A stretch of 64,000 bases of DNA from Magnolia sinica (GCF_029962835.1 NC_080577.1:24534501-24598500), one strand, 5' to 3'; shown: positions 1 through 12,583, numbered from the stretch's first letter. Translations and numbers: made by a program. The notes: generated by a model not told the origin, from the letters alone.

Positions 1-240
1 CAGATTGTTCCAAAACATCAGCTGATCCCAAGGTTTTAATGGTGGGCACCCATTCCCACTGTTTCCTGCGGTGTGGCCCACTTGAGTTTCAGATCTGAGC
101 ATGATTTGGTGGCACAACGGATGGACGGAGTGGATGTCAAACCGACATCACGGTGGGTCCCATGGAGCTTTTTGGGGCATAGGCTCGCCTTTCGTCTCCT
201 TTTAAAGCAGTAGTGTTTATTGTGTTGCCAAAAAAGTAGC
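1..240. repeat. Fragment of the dispersed GTGGGCC repeat family
   Basis: The stretch contains blocks typical of the repeat family seen all over this window: a 'cccactgtttcctg' block, a 'gtgtggcccac' block, and a 'ggatggacggagtggat' block followed by 'cacggtgggtccca'. These match one arm of the foldback elements at 25018-25543 and 52467-52978. The open frame here is a by-product of the repeat and has no domain. Boundaries are unclear. Confidence 0.55.
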
Positions 241-300
241 ACTTATGTTCTCTTTATTGCTTTTTGGTAGCTTAATCTCTCTTTACTACAAGTCTACAAC

Positions 301-324
301 TATTATTATTATTATTATTATTAA
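301..324. repeat. (TTA)n microsatellite
   Basis: Eight tandem trinucleotide units are visible in intergenic sequence. Confidence 0.9.
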
Positions 325-458
325 TATTTTGGGATCCATGGAGGAATAATCTTCAATTGGTCAATGAGGGACTTATGCAAGAGGGCTCAAGAGAGCTCAA
401 AATTAGGTCTTTCCCCTAAGAGGGGATATATTTCTACGAGTTCGACTAATGAGCTGGA

Positions 459-460
<2 letters not shown>

Positions 461-504
<44 letters not shown>

Positions 505-505
505 A
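461..505. repeat. (CT)n microsatellite
   Basis: A near-perfect CT run with one interruption (CTTTCT). It lies just left of the MITE starting at 525. Confidence 0.9.
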
Positions 506-524
506 TTCACTGCAGGGATTCAAA

Positions 525-1149
525 TGGAGTTATTTGATACTCTGCCTGGGTACTATGCTCAATACACAGGCACTTGGAAACTGTATGCGCAGCCTACATT
601 AACTCGAATTAACTGACTAATTGTGGAAATCATTGTCTCTAAATCAACAGTCCAAAAATCAGATTAACAATTTTGTTCTCTGATTTAGTCCTATTTTTTG
701 ACGTAGGACCATTGGATATTCTACATTTTAACTGTCCAATAAATGTGCTCCAATCTGATAATTAGTTAAACAAGTAACCGTAAAGCAAGGTATTCTGTAG
801 CAGCCACCACTGTTGCCGTTAACGGCCTTTACAGCCTCCATAATGGTTGTTATGCTCTCTCTCTGAAAGAAAAAAACCTCTATCGGGCCTGTAATGTCCT
901 GTTATGGTTGTTACGGGTCTTTTTTTCTATAACGGCCGTTACAATCCCGTAACGCATAACGGTGGCCACTGTTGCTGTTAAGTAACCCTTTTTGCTTACC
1001 TTGCCGTAAAGTTTGCTTCATGACACATCTAAATGGAAACCCATAATTTGGACAGTTTAATTTGAATAAATTGTTATAGCAAGTTTGCAGTGTCTAAGTA
1101 CCTGTGTATTATCCATCATACTCTCCCGGAGTATCAAAGTTTTTCTCCA
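525..1149. mobile_element. MITE with terminal inverted repeats, copy 1 (family 'TTTGATACTC')
   Basis: The left end reads tggag...ttatttgatactctg. The reverse complement of the right end reads tggagaaaaactttgatactccgg, so the termini are inverted repeats. The arms also share a 'caggcact / caggtact' block further in. The element is interrupted by a second MITE (786-1003). Without that insertion and its target duplication it is about 400 bp, close to the roughly 358-bp second copy at 21902-22259. There is no coding capacity. The superfamily is not assigned because the target duplication is unclear. Confidence 0.6.
786..1003. mobile_element. 218-bp hAT-type MITE with 8-bp target duplication
   Basis: The element begins CAAGGTA and ends TACCTTG, a perfect 7-bp inverted repeat. 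It is flanked on both sides by the same 8 bp, CCGTAAAG (778-785 and 1004-1011). An 8-bp duplication is the hallmark of hAT insertions. The interior is itself a loose foldback of 'taacggccgttac' blocks. It interrupts the older MITE at 525-1149, so the order of insertion is clear. It has no coding capacity. Confidence 0.8.
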
Positions 1150-2379
1150 CTGGAGATGATATGGTGGAGCCATAGCTTTCTGGACTGGAATCATCTGCAA
1201 CACTAGTTTTACGCAGCTGCTTAAAACACCCAAGCTCTGTGGACCCACCATGTTGTCTATGTCAATCCACTCTGCCTATCAGGTGGGACCCTTTTATGAA
1301 TGTGCATACAAAAGATCAATCTGATAAAAAACTCCAATGGACCACACTAATGGGAACAATGTAGCTACTAGAACCTGTAAGTTCACGCAGTGTGGGCCAC
1401 CTGAATTTTGGATTAGGCTGATTTTTGTATCTTCACTGCATTCTGGTGAGTTAAACATGATTAACTGGTTCTGATGAAAGATGCACAGCAGGGCGTACCC
1501 ACAAGAAAACTACAGTTGGCATTCTATCCCATATTGTTCCACTTAGTATGACCCACCTGAGTTGTGGATCTGGTTTATTTTTATACCCATGGCCTACAAT
1601 CGAGAATAGAACCTGATGGATGGAGTGAATTTTGCATATACAACTGCTGGGCCCCGTAGAGTTGGGTATTTTATGTGCGTAAAGCTAGTGTTGGAGAGGA
1701 TTCCGACCCTACCTTTCTCCACCTTTTGGCTAAGATCAATATGCGGTGGAGCTGTTGTCATGGAGCCCTCTCTAAAATAGATGTGACAGGGAGATCTACA
1801 AATCGGATCTCGATATGTGTGGGATCCTAGCATGTATTTTTTTATGTTTGAAAAGTCATACCTATTGGAAAATTTTATCCATCTGATTTGCTGCCATTAA
1901 GATAAAGTGTAAAACAAGAAAAAACTAAAGGGTCAAGTGAGTCGTGGGATAAATTGTTGAAACAGTAACAGATGCGATTGTCTCATGGGTTTTATTTTTA
2001 AAACTTGAGCCATCCACCTTGGTGCAAGTATCTGGATGGCTACCATGTGTCCTGTGCCACATGTGGATTGACGGTGGCCATGGCTCCTTGTCTCTCATGT
2101 CATTTTAACCCAGCAGTAAACTAGGGATAAAGATTAGTTGTAGTGTGGGTTCTCAATTAACTAGATTAGTTGTGGGATTTCTCAAAGTGCTGTTTCGTTA
2201 CATTCGCTTCTATTACTCAAAAGGATGGGGAGATTGACAAACATTTTTAATAAAATTAAGGTCGGTTGATGAAGTGGAGATGTGTCTTTGAATTTTTGTG
2301 TGACTACTACATGCTCATCGACCACAAGGAATTGTAGGATCGCTATTCGACTGGCTATACAATGTGGCAGAGTGATTAG
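1150..2379. other. Non-coding stretch with GTGGGCC-family fragments
   Basis: No coding region can be supported. Short pieces of the GTGGGCC repeat family occur around 1240-1420, 1545-1680 and 2000-2110. The small open frames here show no domain and overlap those repeats. Confidence 0.6.
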
Positions 2380-2790
2380 TAGTTAAAAGACAACATGAGC
2401 TGAGATTTGAGTGTTGTAGTGTAGTGATGTGGGGTTGAGATGGACGGGAAGATGGGAGATGATAGAAATAAAAATGAGGTCATCCAAAGGAACCTAGGAG
2501 CAGTTGCATTTAGATAAAATGATGATAGCAGATTGAGGTAGTTTGTTCATGTGCAATGAAGACTATAAATGGCTCCTGTAAGGAGGGGAACATTTACTAG
2601 AGTTGAAGGAATTGAAAAGAGGAAGATAAGAAGACTTAAAATGGGGCTTGAATTGAGGTGGTGCAAAGGTATATGAAGGCTCCAGTTACGAGGGATAGCA
2701 CTTAGGATTGCTGGGTGAGATGGGATTTGTTTAGGTGAACCCTAATACATGGACAATGCTTTGATAATGATGATGGTGATGAGAGTGGAA
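2380..2790 (+). mobile_element. 3' fragment of an RTE-type LINE
   Basis: A broken plus-strand reading frame resembles the C-terminal end of RTE-clade LINE ORF2 proteins: a region around 'IQRNLGAVAF', then 'RLR.FVHVQ', then 'APVRRGTFTRVEG' and a basic 'KRKIRRLK' stretch. The frame has stop codons and ends in a short 'gat' repeat (about 2763-2783), which fits the low-complexity 3' ends of RTE elements. Everything 5' of this is absent, as is usual for a 5'-truncated LINE. The call rests on remembered family pattern. Confidence 0.55.
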
Positions 2791-2835
2791 ATAACTAAAT
2801 CGTAATTTCCTTAATAAGCCATGTTCAAGGCCTAG

Positions 2836-3330
2836 TGTCACAATGTAAGTGCTTCCTCGAATGTAGACCATGTGGCACTTGTACACAACCCCTTTATGAA
2901 CGAGTCACCCTACCATGAAAAGAGTGGCCAAGCTACTTGGATGATAAGAGAGAGCTCATAAGAGAGACTTGACGGCAAGAGAACTTGTCTTGCACTAAAG
3001 AAAGAGCTGACTAGGAGCTGCCTTTCTTATATAGATCCAAGAACCTTCTAGCTACCTTACATCAATAGCTAGGACGAAGCCATGTGGCGGACATCCAATG
3101 ACCAACAACACTCTAAAAACTTTCTAGATACTCTACGAAACTCTCTACAAGACCCCATTAGTGAACTCTAGAAACTTATAAAAAGATCTCTATGTTACTC
3201 TTCGTGCTTCTACCATTCTCTAGAATTCTTGACACAACTCTACACTCTGTACATATCCTCTAGTGTACAAGAAGAGTTAAATTGGCTGACTCATTGGAAT
3301 GGCCTCTTGCGATTGTTTGGTCCCATGACA
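2836..3330 (-). mobile_element. Probable solo LTR, about 495 bp
   Basis: The segment begins TGTCACAATG and ends CCATGACA, so it has TGTCA...TGACA inverted ends. Read on the minus strand it has a TATA-like TATATAAG (around 3029-3036). The flanks (cctag / ttagg) are not a clean duplication. No internal retrotransposon coding sequence lies next to it, so a solo LTR is the best reading. The superfamily is unknown. Confidence 0.45.
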
Positions 3331-3579
3331 TTAGGCTCTGAATTGCTATGATGTTACTTTCAAGTTGGACTTGGAAGAAAAGATAACTGCAATTTGAAGG
3401 CTTTTTCCTTGTTAATGAATGCTGGAAAACACTATCAACTATTGGAATTTGTCGCCTTTTCTGCTTGCAGTCAAAATGGTCCCTGAAGTTAAGTTCTGTG
3501 ATGGTGCTATGATGGAATATGTATAATTTCCCTTAACTTTAAAGGTTTAAGCATGAAGAAGACTTGGACTTGGAAAGCA

Positions 3580-3882
3580 AAGATCCTCCATTTGGAGAAT
3601 GGCCATTTTGGCCATTTGGTGGTCAGTTTGGCTTGAAAGGAATGAGAGATGCTTCAATAACACCTCTTCCTCTCCTTCTGCCGTTGGGTCTAGAGCCAAG
3701 AGGCATATTATCGAATGGGCAGCTAATGTAAAGGGTTTAAAAGATGTTGATCTTTGTTTTTTAGGGATTTAGAGCCTTTCTGCTATCTCAGCAGATCCGC
3801 TCCTCTTCCCCTCCTCTTCCTGTTCTCCTTTTTTTCTTTAATGAATTTTCTCGTTGCTTCAAAAAAAAAGAAAAAAAAGAGG
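3580..3882 (+). mobile_element. 3' end of an L1-type LINE, with A-rich tail
   Basis: One frame reads '...WAIWWSVWLERNERCFN' and runs to a TAG stop at about 3771. The pattern of two or three tryptophans followed by W-x-E-R-N is characteristic of the C-terminal end of plant L1-type ORF2 (after the zf-RVT region). The sequence then gives 'ttaatgaattttctcgttgcttc' and an A-rich run (3860-3882), as expected for a LINE 3' end. Only about 60 codons remain. Confidence 0.6.
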
Positions 3883-5139
3883 AAAGACGCTTCGTCCTTG
3901 CACATTGTAAACAACACAAATATTCTTGCCCTTCTACATGATGAACTAAAGGAAAAAAAGACACTTGTACCATTCAGGAAAAGATGCCCTTTATGTGGGG
4001 ACCAGTGTGAACATGCCTGGATTGAGAAGGTTCGCCCATTAGGTGGGCCACATGAGTTCGTTGAATATAGATTTTTGGTTATTTTGTTTTGAACCATCCA
4101 TTTTTATCACATGTGCAGTCCATCTTGTGGGTGTCCGATTCTTGGTCTGGGGCATGTCCATAGTGTCCCACACATGATGAGTGCGTTGGTCCTAATGAGT
4201 TAGGGTTTTGGGACAGTGTGTAAGTGGGGTTAAAACTTAAAACATCATTTTCTGTCGGCTGACTAAAAACATAACAGATGGGTGTTTTTTGTCTAATGGC
4301 AAAAAAGGGTAGTGTGTTATTTAGGAGTACTGTAGGGGGGGGCATTTTGTATTGAGTGAAAGGCTAGGGGACTGTAATCGTATGTCAAATTTTCATAAAC
4401 TTTTTGTCAATTTTTCTTGAGAAGTGAATGTTTGCCATTCTATTCACCTGTGCATCCAAATACAGCCCAAGTTAAATGTGCAGTGAGAATGGTCCTTTTG
4501 AATACAAATCCCTGGTATACCATGAGAGCATCAAGGTTTTTTTTTTATTTTTTTGTTTGGGGATCGTGAGAAAGAGGTTTGAATGCTGCCTTGGGTAGTG
4601 GGAAACCTCCTTGGCAAACACTATAGAATAGTGCCCTTAACAAGAAATGAGTAAGAGTCCTTGCGTTTGTTCTTGGCATAGGGCACTCATTGTAAATTTC
4701 ATCTTATCCGATAAGTGATGAATCTGATGATAATGCAGTCCATTGGGAGAAATGACTATAGAATTCCTTTTCGTACATAACTCATGAGTAGGCAGGCAGT
4801 TTGGTTTTGCATGGTGAAAGAAGAGAAGCATAAAATTTTCATGATTTCTGCTCTGACACACATTACGTTGGTTCTCACACTGCAATGAAGATCAACGTAG
4901 AAAAATATCTCCACACAAGTTGAAGATGTGGTGGAAAGTAAGGACATTGGAGCTCCTTTTAAATTTAGACAACATATTATAAGATGCTTTGTTAGTTACT
5001 ATCCTAGCTTTGGGGAGTGCTTGCTTTTTTTAATTAAATGCTATCTGCTAGCTTGCTTTTAATCAAACTTCAGTTACAACCTTTGCCTGTAAATTATTTT
5101 ACCGGTTCATTAAAAAGTTTCCCAAAATGCATTTTGTAG

Positions 5140-5332
5140 ATGAGCATTGGAAGGAAGTGGAAGGAGATCATTGATTTCACTGATAGGATTACTTACAGCT
5201 TTCATGTAAGTCGTCAACAGGTTTTGCATCTGTTCTGTTTGAGTTCTTTCTTCCCATCTTAAGTTCTATGTTCTAATGTAGGATGATTCGAGAAGGGAAA
5301 AATCAGCCAGGGGTGGTCGATACAGCGTCTGA
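5140..5332 (+). CDS. Possible last two exons of an unrecognised gene
   Basis: Two short open segments fit together as spliced exons. The first (5140-5205, 22 codons) follows a ttttgtag acceptor and ends at a consensus donor GTAAGT. The second (5282-5332) follows an aatgtag acceptor and stops at TGA. Both are in phase 0 and would encode MSIGRKWKEIIDFTDRITYS... followed by a basic tail ending GRYSV. Only this frame is open in the first segment. The following sequence, rich in T with 'tgttgtaatgcaatgaa', looks like a plant 3' UTR. I do not recognise the product, and no upstream exons could be identified in 1-5139, so this could be a gene remnant or chance. Confidence 0.3.
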
Positions 5333-8300
5333 GCGATCTGCTGATCACAACATTTCGGCCTATATCATAACGAAAACTGGAGGATTGGGCGTTTTCATTT
5401 TGGTTTGTTTTTGTTCTAGCATGTTGTAATGCAATGAATGCATGCTTTTTCCATATTCACATACTATTATAGGAATTTTCAGCTTGTTTTTGTTCTTATT
5501 TTCTTTGTCATCAAGACATTTAAGTGCTTCAGAAACATTATACAGCTGGAGTGCATTTTGTGGGCGAAATGGTTGATGTTCATTTAGGTTTTATTTTTCA
5601 GATCTTGTCAAGCCATTTGTTGTTTGGTTATTTGGTTACATTGAATGAATTGCAAATTCTCATTTTGATCAAATTGCGTTTCCTTTCCTTTCAAATCTAA
5701 CTTAAAGGTAACACATTTGCAATTTGGAGCTGCTAAGGAAATTGCATTGTGCTTGAAAGTAACATTTGTAATTCAATTTGGTAGTTCATCTGTGTGCCCC
5801 TTTAGGGTTGTGCCATCAAGTAATAAACTTCAACTAACCACATTGTAGTTTCTGTAGTAATCAAGCTGATGGTTTGGGCTCCAAATTGCGATTATGTTAG
5901 TTTCAAGTTAGACTGGTTGAAAGAAACATGACATGCGAATTGAAGTCTACTTGCTCTGAATGCTCAGAATAATTATTTTCCTTGCTTCCTCTGGATTGAG
6001 CTGAATGTTTGCAATTCAATTGGATTGTGCATCCTTGTTCAATTTATATGTGGCTGAATGAAATACGATGAAATCCGAAGTGCTGGCTATTCATTTCAAA
6101 ATTGGTGTTTGGCTCTGCTTGGGTCAGGTGCATTGTCACCCCATGTAGCAGACACACTTGGGTCCTTACCATACAGTATCAGATTTCACAATGAAATGGA
6201 AATTCTTCCAAAAATCCCTCTTTTGATGACCATTTCCTGACATTGTATATCAAAGAAGACAAATCCCTACAAAATTTTTCTCAATGCTCCCAAACACGAC
6301 CCAAAAGCAAAGAAAAGTAAAAAAAAAATGGTTTTATTTTGCAATAACAAAGGTCCAGCGCTTATGTTGACGCCTGGGGAAGCAGGTGTGGAGTTGAAAA
6401 AATACCTGTGCTTATGCTAGATGGGGCCCACATGGGTCTAGCTCCTGTGGTGGCTCAAAAGTCTTAATAGTCACAGCAAAAGGGCCTTCTGTCCTCAGAC
6501 ATCCAATCTTTGGCCTTTCATCTTCATTGAGTGTGGTGTGTCGCGGTGATTTCATCCCAACCATCTATTTGAAGCCACTGATGATTCGTGTTCCCATCAA
6601 TAAGAATCTTGGGACCATGTCCATGCACCAGTGGCTCATTATATCAAAGGTCTAGAAAACTGGGTCATTTGCCATGGCTGGGATCTGATAATTCCTCCAC
6701 AAAGACCATCGCTGTACAATTTGCTTGCGTGCCTTACTCGAGACTGTTCTATTAGTGGGCCCCACTTGTGGATGGAAGCATTACGTTGTCAACGGTCTTA
6801 TTGCGCACGATTTAAATTATCCCACCGTCTGCAGGTTTGCTTTGACGTACGGGTATTTATGTATGCCACATGCATGCTGGTGGTGAGCATTATCAAATTT
6901 CTTCCTCTTTATTTTTTATTTTATTTTTATTTTTAATCCTTTCCATCTGAACACTTCACCTAGTGCTCCCAGCTTTGATGACCTGTATTGAACAATAAGA
7001 TCAGTGGGCCACTGAATCAAGTGATGATGGATTTATGCATTGCAGTTGCTAGCTTACATTCGTCTCTATACATAAGGCGTTTAAAGGATTAATCAAACTA
7101 GAAAGAAAATATAAAATAATTTCTAAAATTAACACCCTCATTAAATTACAGTTGACTGTTTCATCATGCCAGGAATCCTAGCCTTTCTCCATTCTTTTTT
7201 GCTAAGCGAATCAATCCTTGCTGTTGTTTTACGTCTGCGCCAGTTGATTTACAGAATTCTGTAATTACCTAAGAATATACTGTGAAATGTTTCAAATATT
7301 CTGATGCCAAATAAATAAATGGTAATGATGAATGGTTGTGATTAAATGGTATTTAAAAAGAGCTATTATACTGTTTTCAGTTTGTACAAGTGGGACCATT
7401 GCTTATGATTAAAAAAGTTGACGTGATGGGCCTGACTCTGGGTGGGCCATGCATAAATATTTCGTATTTGTTCTGGTGATTGCTTTATCATTTTTCTTAA
7501 TCAGTTTATTGATTTTAATTCTGACAAGTGGGGCTTATTGTTTGGTATTCTAGACCATTGGTCTATTAAGTTCCACCATAGATAAGAGCCCCGGCGACCA
7601 ATTGTTGGTTGCTCAATTTGCTTTCTATTTTGCCGGTGTGTTAGAATCAATAATGGGGCTTGATTCAAATCGATCAACTTTAACTTCAAGTACCAAAATA
7701 AGCAGATATGTCAAATATGAATGTACATGACTAGATTAAGAGAATATCAGTCGTGTACTCAGTCACTTGCAGAAGTTTATAACGATCAAATGATAATTAG
7801 AGGGTGGGGTTCTTCTTTTAAGGATGGGTTACTTTATGCTTTACACAAGAAGTGACTTTTAGAATACTAGTGCAAATCAAATAAATAACTCACAATCGGT
7901 TACTAGGAACAACTACAAGAATGCGTCTCTTGAAAGAACTACGTAATATTATATAAAGAACAAATCTAGTGTATAAGCATGGACTTGGATTACAACTAAA
8001 GATTATAATTAAGAATTACTGCTACTCTTAGGGTAAGTTGAGATAAAAGATAAATTGATAGATTTGATTGATTGTTGTTGGTTGATTGCTTTTTTTTTTG
8101 GGAGATATATATCATTCTGTCACATTCCTTTACTATTTATAGATTTCTGTTGCAGCTTGTTTCTCTAGATCCTTCTTCCATTATTGCATGGTTATAGTAA
8201 TCCTAAAACATTTCTAGATTCTTCTCTTCTATATATCCTTATTTTAGTACGTTTCTCTTATGACAGTTCCACTTCTGTCTGCTAAGGCTTTGTTGCTGTT

Positions 8301-8680
8301 GGTTGCATTTTATTTCTTATACAGCTCAACTGCGTTTCTTGTATTTCGACATTAACACTTTATTAACCATTCACTAACGTGTAGAATTAGATTTACGCTA
8401 GCTGTAATCCTGCAAAAAATGCTTCAAATCTTTGAAAATCTTTTATCCACTTCCTATTCCTCATGCAATGCCACAAGTCACTCTTCTATTGGCTTTCTTA
8501 GAATAGCTATAAATAGGGTACAACACAAGCATTAGGACCTATTCAGTTTGAATGTGGGAAGACATATTTCTCCTCTCAAGGATAAATTTGTGTAGGCGAA
8601 AAGTCAAATTGTTAAAATTTTCCTATTTAGGAGAATTTTGAAGCATGGTGCATCAACAAGGCAGAACACACTTAGAGCTG
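5333..8680. other. Non-coding stretch, no supported gene
   Basis: AT-rich intergenic sequence. A GTGGGCC-family piece lies around 6420-6870. A segment at 5876-5975 resembles 3340-3440 and is a diverged direct repeat. The open frames here lack domains. The stretch 7860-8350 looks like LTR or leader sequence (it holds a 'tatatatatcattctgtc' block and T-rich tracts), but I cannot assign it. Confidence 0.5.
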
Positions 8681-8850
8681 TACACGAACCGAGTTAGCTT
8701 GGTTAGCTTGCTCGACTCGACTCGAAAAAGATCAATTCGACTCAGTTTGAAACTGAGTATATAATATATAATATATATGAATACTTGGGCATTACTAGTT
8801 TTTTCAAAACCCTAAATCTCTAAATTCGTCCAACCGTCCAATGTCCGACC

Positions 8851-8874
8851 CTCTCTCTCTCTCTCTCTCTCTCT
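8851..8874. repeat. (CT)n microsatellite
   Basis: About 12 CT units inside a CT-rich segment (8840-9080) upstream of the hAT relic. Confidence 0.9.
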
Positions 8875-10354
8875 AGTGTCCAATGTCCGTCGGACCCCAC
8901 CCGACCGACCATTGCCCTCTCAGCCTCTCCTCTCTCCATTCTCCAGCATTCGACTGACCCCACCTGACCAAGCGACTACCCTCTGTCCTCTCTTTCCAGC
9001 CCACAACGTCCAACTGCGTGGCTGAGCACTTTCAGGTACTCTCCTTCTCATCTCTCTTCTATTTCTTCTATTTATTCATTAATTTCTCTCCCCTTGCCTT
9101 ACTGGATGACCGGCCACTGTGGCGAGCATGAGCAACATCCGTTCGAATCCATGGGCCGGTGGTCACCTGATCGGCTAGGGCCAGTCGTCCAGTGGCTGTG
9201 ATCTAATGGCCCACTAGGCCATATATATATATATATGTTATACAAAATATATAATAAATTTATACAAATTTAGATATATTAATATTAGGAACAAATAATT
9301 ATGCTTAATTGCTTATTTAATTATCTGAATATCAGAATGACGGATGTCTTTTGAATGGTTTAAAATGAAAAATATCCAGCTGTTCTATTTCAATAAATAA
9401 GTGTGATTTTGGCATGTTATTTAGCAAAAGTGGGCTCCACAATTTTGTTGCTTTAGTTTGAGTTAATATACCTTGTACAACTTTTGAATACTTGCGTATG
9501 AAGTGACATACTCTACCATAGTATTAAATAACTTGACATTATACTAAATATATTAATGGATGGATGTATGGGATGGTTGGGTGAAGTGAATGAAAGGATG
9601 GAAGTATCATATATGAATGATTTGTTTGGGTGGCTGGATGATTGTTTGTAACTGATGTAACTGTTAGTTTGTTAAACTAATTTCATTTGTTAGATGGTTA
9701 ATTTTTTAATTAGTTAGATTGTTTTAAATTTATTAGATTGTTAATTTTTTAATTAGTTAGATTGTTAATTTATTTTTAATTTGTTAATTTGTTTTTTATC
9801 TGTTACTGTTAGATTGTTATTTGTGAGATTTGTTTTGTTGTATTTTTTTAAATAGATTATAAGGAATAAAGATATATAATCAGTTACCCATTTGAAGATT
9901 TCTATGTTGCCAGACAAATATATAGTGTGTTTTTGAAGAAAAAAAATTCTTAAATTGTTCAATTTTTTGACAGTTTAGGATTAGATTGTAATGTTTTCAT
10001 TTATTCCAATTTGAATGCATATGCTTGTTTTGGCTTCGTCTCTCATTTTTCTCTTTGGATATATTTCATGAATTTATTTCTGTAGTCAAATGTCCACACT
10101 TTGTGTTGATACTTGATATGCGAATCAAATACAAGATGGATATATTTTGGAGAGATAAGGGGAGATGCTGTCGAAATTTTGGCGTATCATTTAAATTGGA
10201 AAATGAATGCATTATGATCTATCCAACCTGAATATGTGATTGATTTAGATAGTTAGGCAAGTATGCATGTCTAGATATAGGTAAGCTTTACATCATGTAA
10301 TTCTATAGAGCGGTATGGTGAAGATTATAACATATCAAGAACTTTGTTTTATAG

Positions 10355-12340
10355 ATGACTAGTGAAAAGGAAGCCCTAAATACCCTCGGTGTAGGTGCGT
10401 CAGCCACATCTCATCTTCTTGTAGAAGGAGAGACGTCTTCAACTGTAAGCAGAGGAAAAAAAAGTTCACTAGTGTAGGATGATTTCGAAGAAGTCACAGT
10501 TAATGGTGTATTAAAGATCAAGTGTATTCATTGCAAGTTACTAAACAGTAAGAATCCAGGGGGATCAACAACACATTTAAACAAACATAAGCAAAACTGT
10601 TCTAAGAGACCAAGATTGCCACCTCTAGGCCAACAGTTGCTGTCATTTACTAAGTCAGAAGGAGACGACTCATAAGGCGTAGTTTCCACTCATAAATTTG
10701 ATAAAAAAAGCTGAAAGAGTGGTATGCTAAAATAGTGATCCTCGAAGAAAAATATTTTAAAATGATAGAAAGTAAAGCGTGTAGGTCTTTCTGTCAATTC
10801 CTTAACCCTTGAGTTGAGAATTTCTTACGCATCACTATGCAAAGAGAGTACACGAAGATGTATACAAACAAGAAAATGAAACTGAAAGAAGTTTTGGCTT
10901 CAGTATCCAAAATAAATTTGACGATTAATTTACGTACGGTGTCTAATCAAAGAAAATAATACATTTTATTAACTGCACACTACATATATAAATATTCTGC
11001 AAGAGAATTTTGAACTTCCGCCATATTCCTCCTCATACTGGTGTACTTATTTCAGATTGCATCTACAGTTGTTTACAAGACTGGGGCATTGAGAAGAAAA
11101 TTTCAACAATAACTTTAGACAATACTTCAACAAATGACAGTGTAATTTCATGTTTACATAACCAGTTCAGGGCAACAAGAAATTTATTTTTTGATGGAAA
11201 AATATTCCAGGTCAGATGTTGTGCCCATATTTTAAACTTAATTGTACAAGAAGAGCTAAAAACAATTGACCACACTATAGAGAACATAAGTGAAAGTGTG
11301 AAATATATAAGGGGGTCGCTGTCAAGACCGAGTGCATGGACTGATATCATCCAACGTTTGAATGTGCCATTTAAAAAAATGTTGAAGTTAGATATGTGTA
11401 CACGTTGGAACTCGACTTATGAAATGTTAGATACGACAATGGAATTAGAGATTGCATTTTCTGAATATGTGGTGCATGACATAATGTATTTTTGGTTGCT
11501 GAGCGTAGATGATTGGACCAAAGCAAAACAAGTTCACAACTTTCTCAAAATTTTTTATAACTGCACGAAGATTTTTTCTGAAAATAAGTATCTAAGTGCG
11601 AATCTGTTTCTTTTATCTCTTTGGAAGATAAAAGATGCTCTACAAAAAATGCTAGTGTGGGTCCAGACTTTATATGACAGATGACAATTAGTATGCAAAT
11701 AAAGTTTGAAAAATACTAGGACGAATGTCATTTGTTGATGTCCTTAGCAAGTGCTTTTGATCCTTCTTGTAATATGGGCTTAGTTAAGTTTATTTTTATG
11801 AAGATTTATTCTGCTGATAGAGCGGTAACGGAGATTTTCAAGGTTTATCAAGCATTCGAAGATTTGTATAGTTCGTATGTTACTAATTTACCTACAACAT
11901 GTGTTAAAGAAGGTAGAGATACAGATATTTTTATAACTGTTGATGATGATGTGCTAAATGAATACATATCGTACTTAGCACAAGAACAAATAGGAGTTCA
12001 GACTAAGGAATCCGAGTTAGAATTGTACTTGAAAGAACCAGTCGTAAAGCGATCCGACTTTGATGTTTTGGAAGACGATAGTGAATGAATCAAAATATTC
12101 TACATTATCTGTGATGACACTGGACATATTATTAATACCAATTTTAATAGTGGCATCATAATTCGTATTTAGCATGGGGAGTAGGGTTGCGAGCAAGTAT
12201 CGAAGTCTACTTTCATAAAAAAACAATCGAAGCATTAATTTATACAGAAGATTTGTTGTGTCTGATATAGGGAGGAGATGATATTAACGATGAAGAAGAT
12301 GAAGAGATCGAGATTCTACTTGCAATAACAACTACATGAA
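10355..12340 (+). pseudogene. hAT transposase relic, copy A (BED finger, catalytic core and part of hATC)
   Basis: An ATG at 10355 opens a frame carrying a BED-type zinc finger (C-x2-C ... H-x4-H/C pattern in 'KIKCIHCK...HLNKHKQNC', about 10507-10600), after one in-frame stop at about 10477. The transposase core is readable at 11010-11684: 'ITLDNTSTND', then 'RCCAHILNLIVQ', then 'MCTRWNSTYEML', all standard hAT RNase-H-fold landmarks. The C-terminal dimerisation segment (11950-12230) has lost its paired tryptophans through a small deletion near 12065-12085 that also shifts the frame. Stops and frame changes separate the pieces, so it cannot encode an active enzyme. A related 3' half is repeated at 14436-15480. 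The element's 5' end may lie near 8670-8690 (tagagctgtacacga), but no matching right terminus was found. Confidence 0.85.
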
Positions 12341-12450
12341 GGCGTTTATCAATTATTTTCTTTTTTTGTTGAAACTTGAATGCTATATAATATTACTTAA
12401 CTTGAAGCTATGTGCATGCGAAGGTTCACAAACAGAGTTGATCGTTACTC

Positions 12451-12515
12451 ATTATATATATATATATATATATATATAAATATATATTTATATATATATA
12501 TATATTTATATATAA
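12451..12515. repeat. (TA)n-rich tract
   Basis: Interrupted TA repeat directly 3' of the hAT relic. A similar TA tract (15571-15625) follows the second hAT copy, so the tract probably belonged to the element or expanded in both copies. Confidence 0.9.
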
Positions 12516-12560
12516 CATCGTAGATTTTCACTATTTTGGATTTTTAAAAATCCTTGAAAT

Positions 12561-12583
12561 TTTTTTTTTTTTTTTTTTTTTTT
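12561..12583. repeat. Poly(T) tract, 23 nt
   Basis: Uninterrupted T run at the junction between hAT copy A and the LTR-like segment that follows. Confidence 0.9.

Noticed and set aside
6058-6936. Plus-strand open frames of 60 and 101 codons as small genes
   Set aside because: No domain or splice context, and the second overlaps a GTGGGCC-family fragment with a T-rich end.
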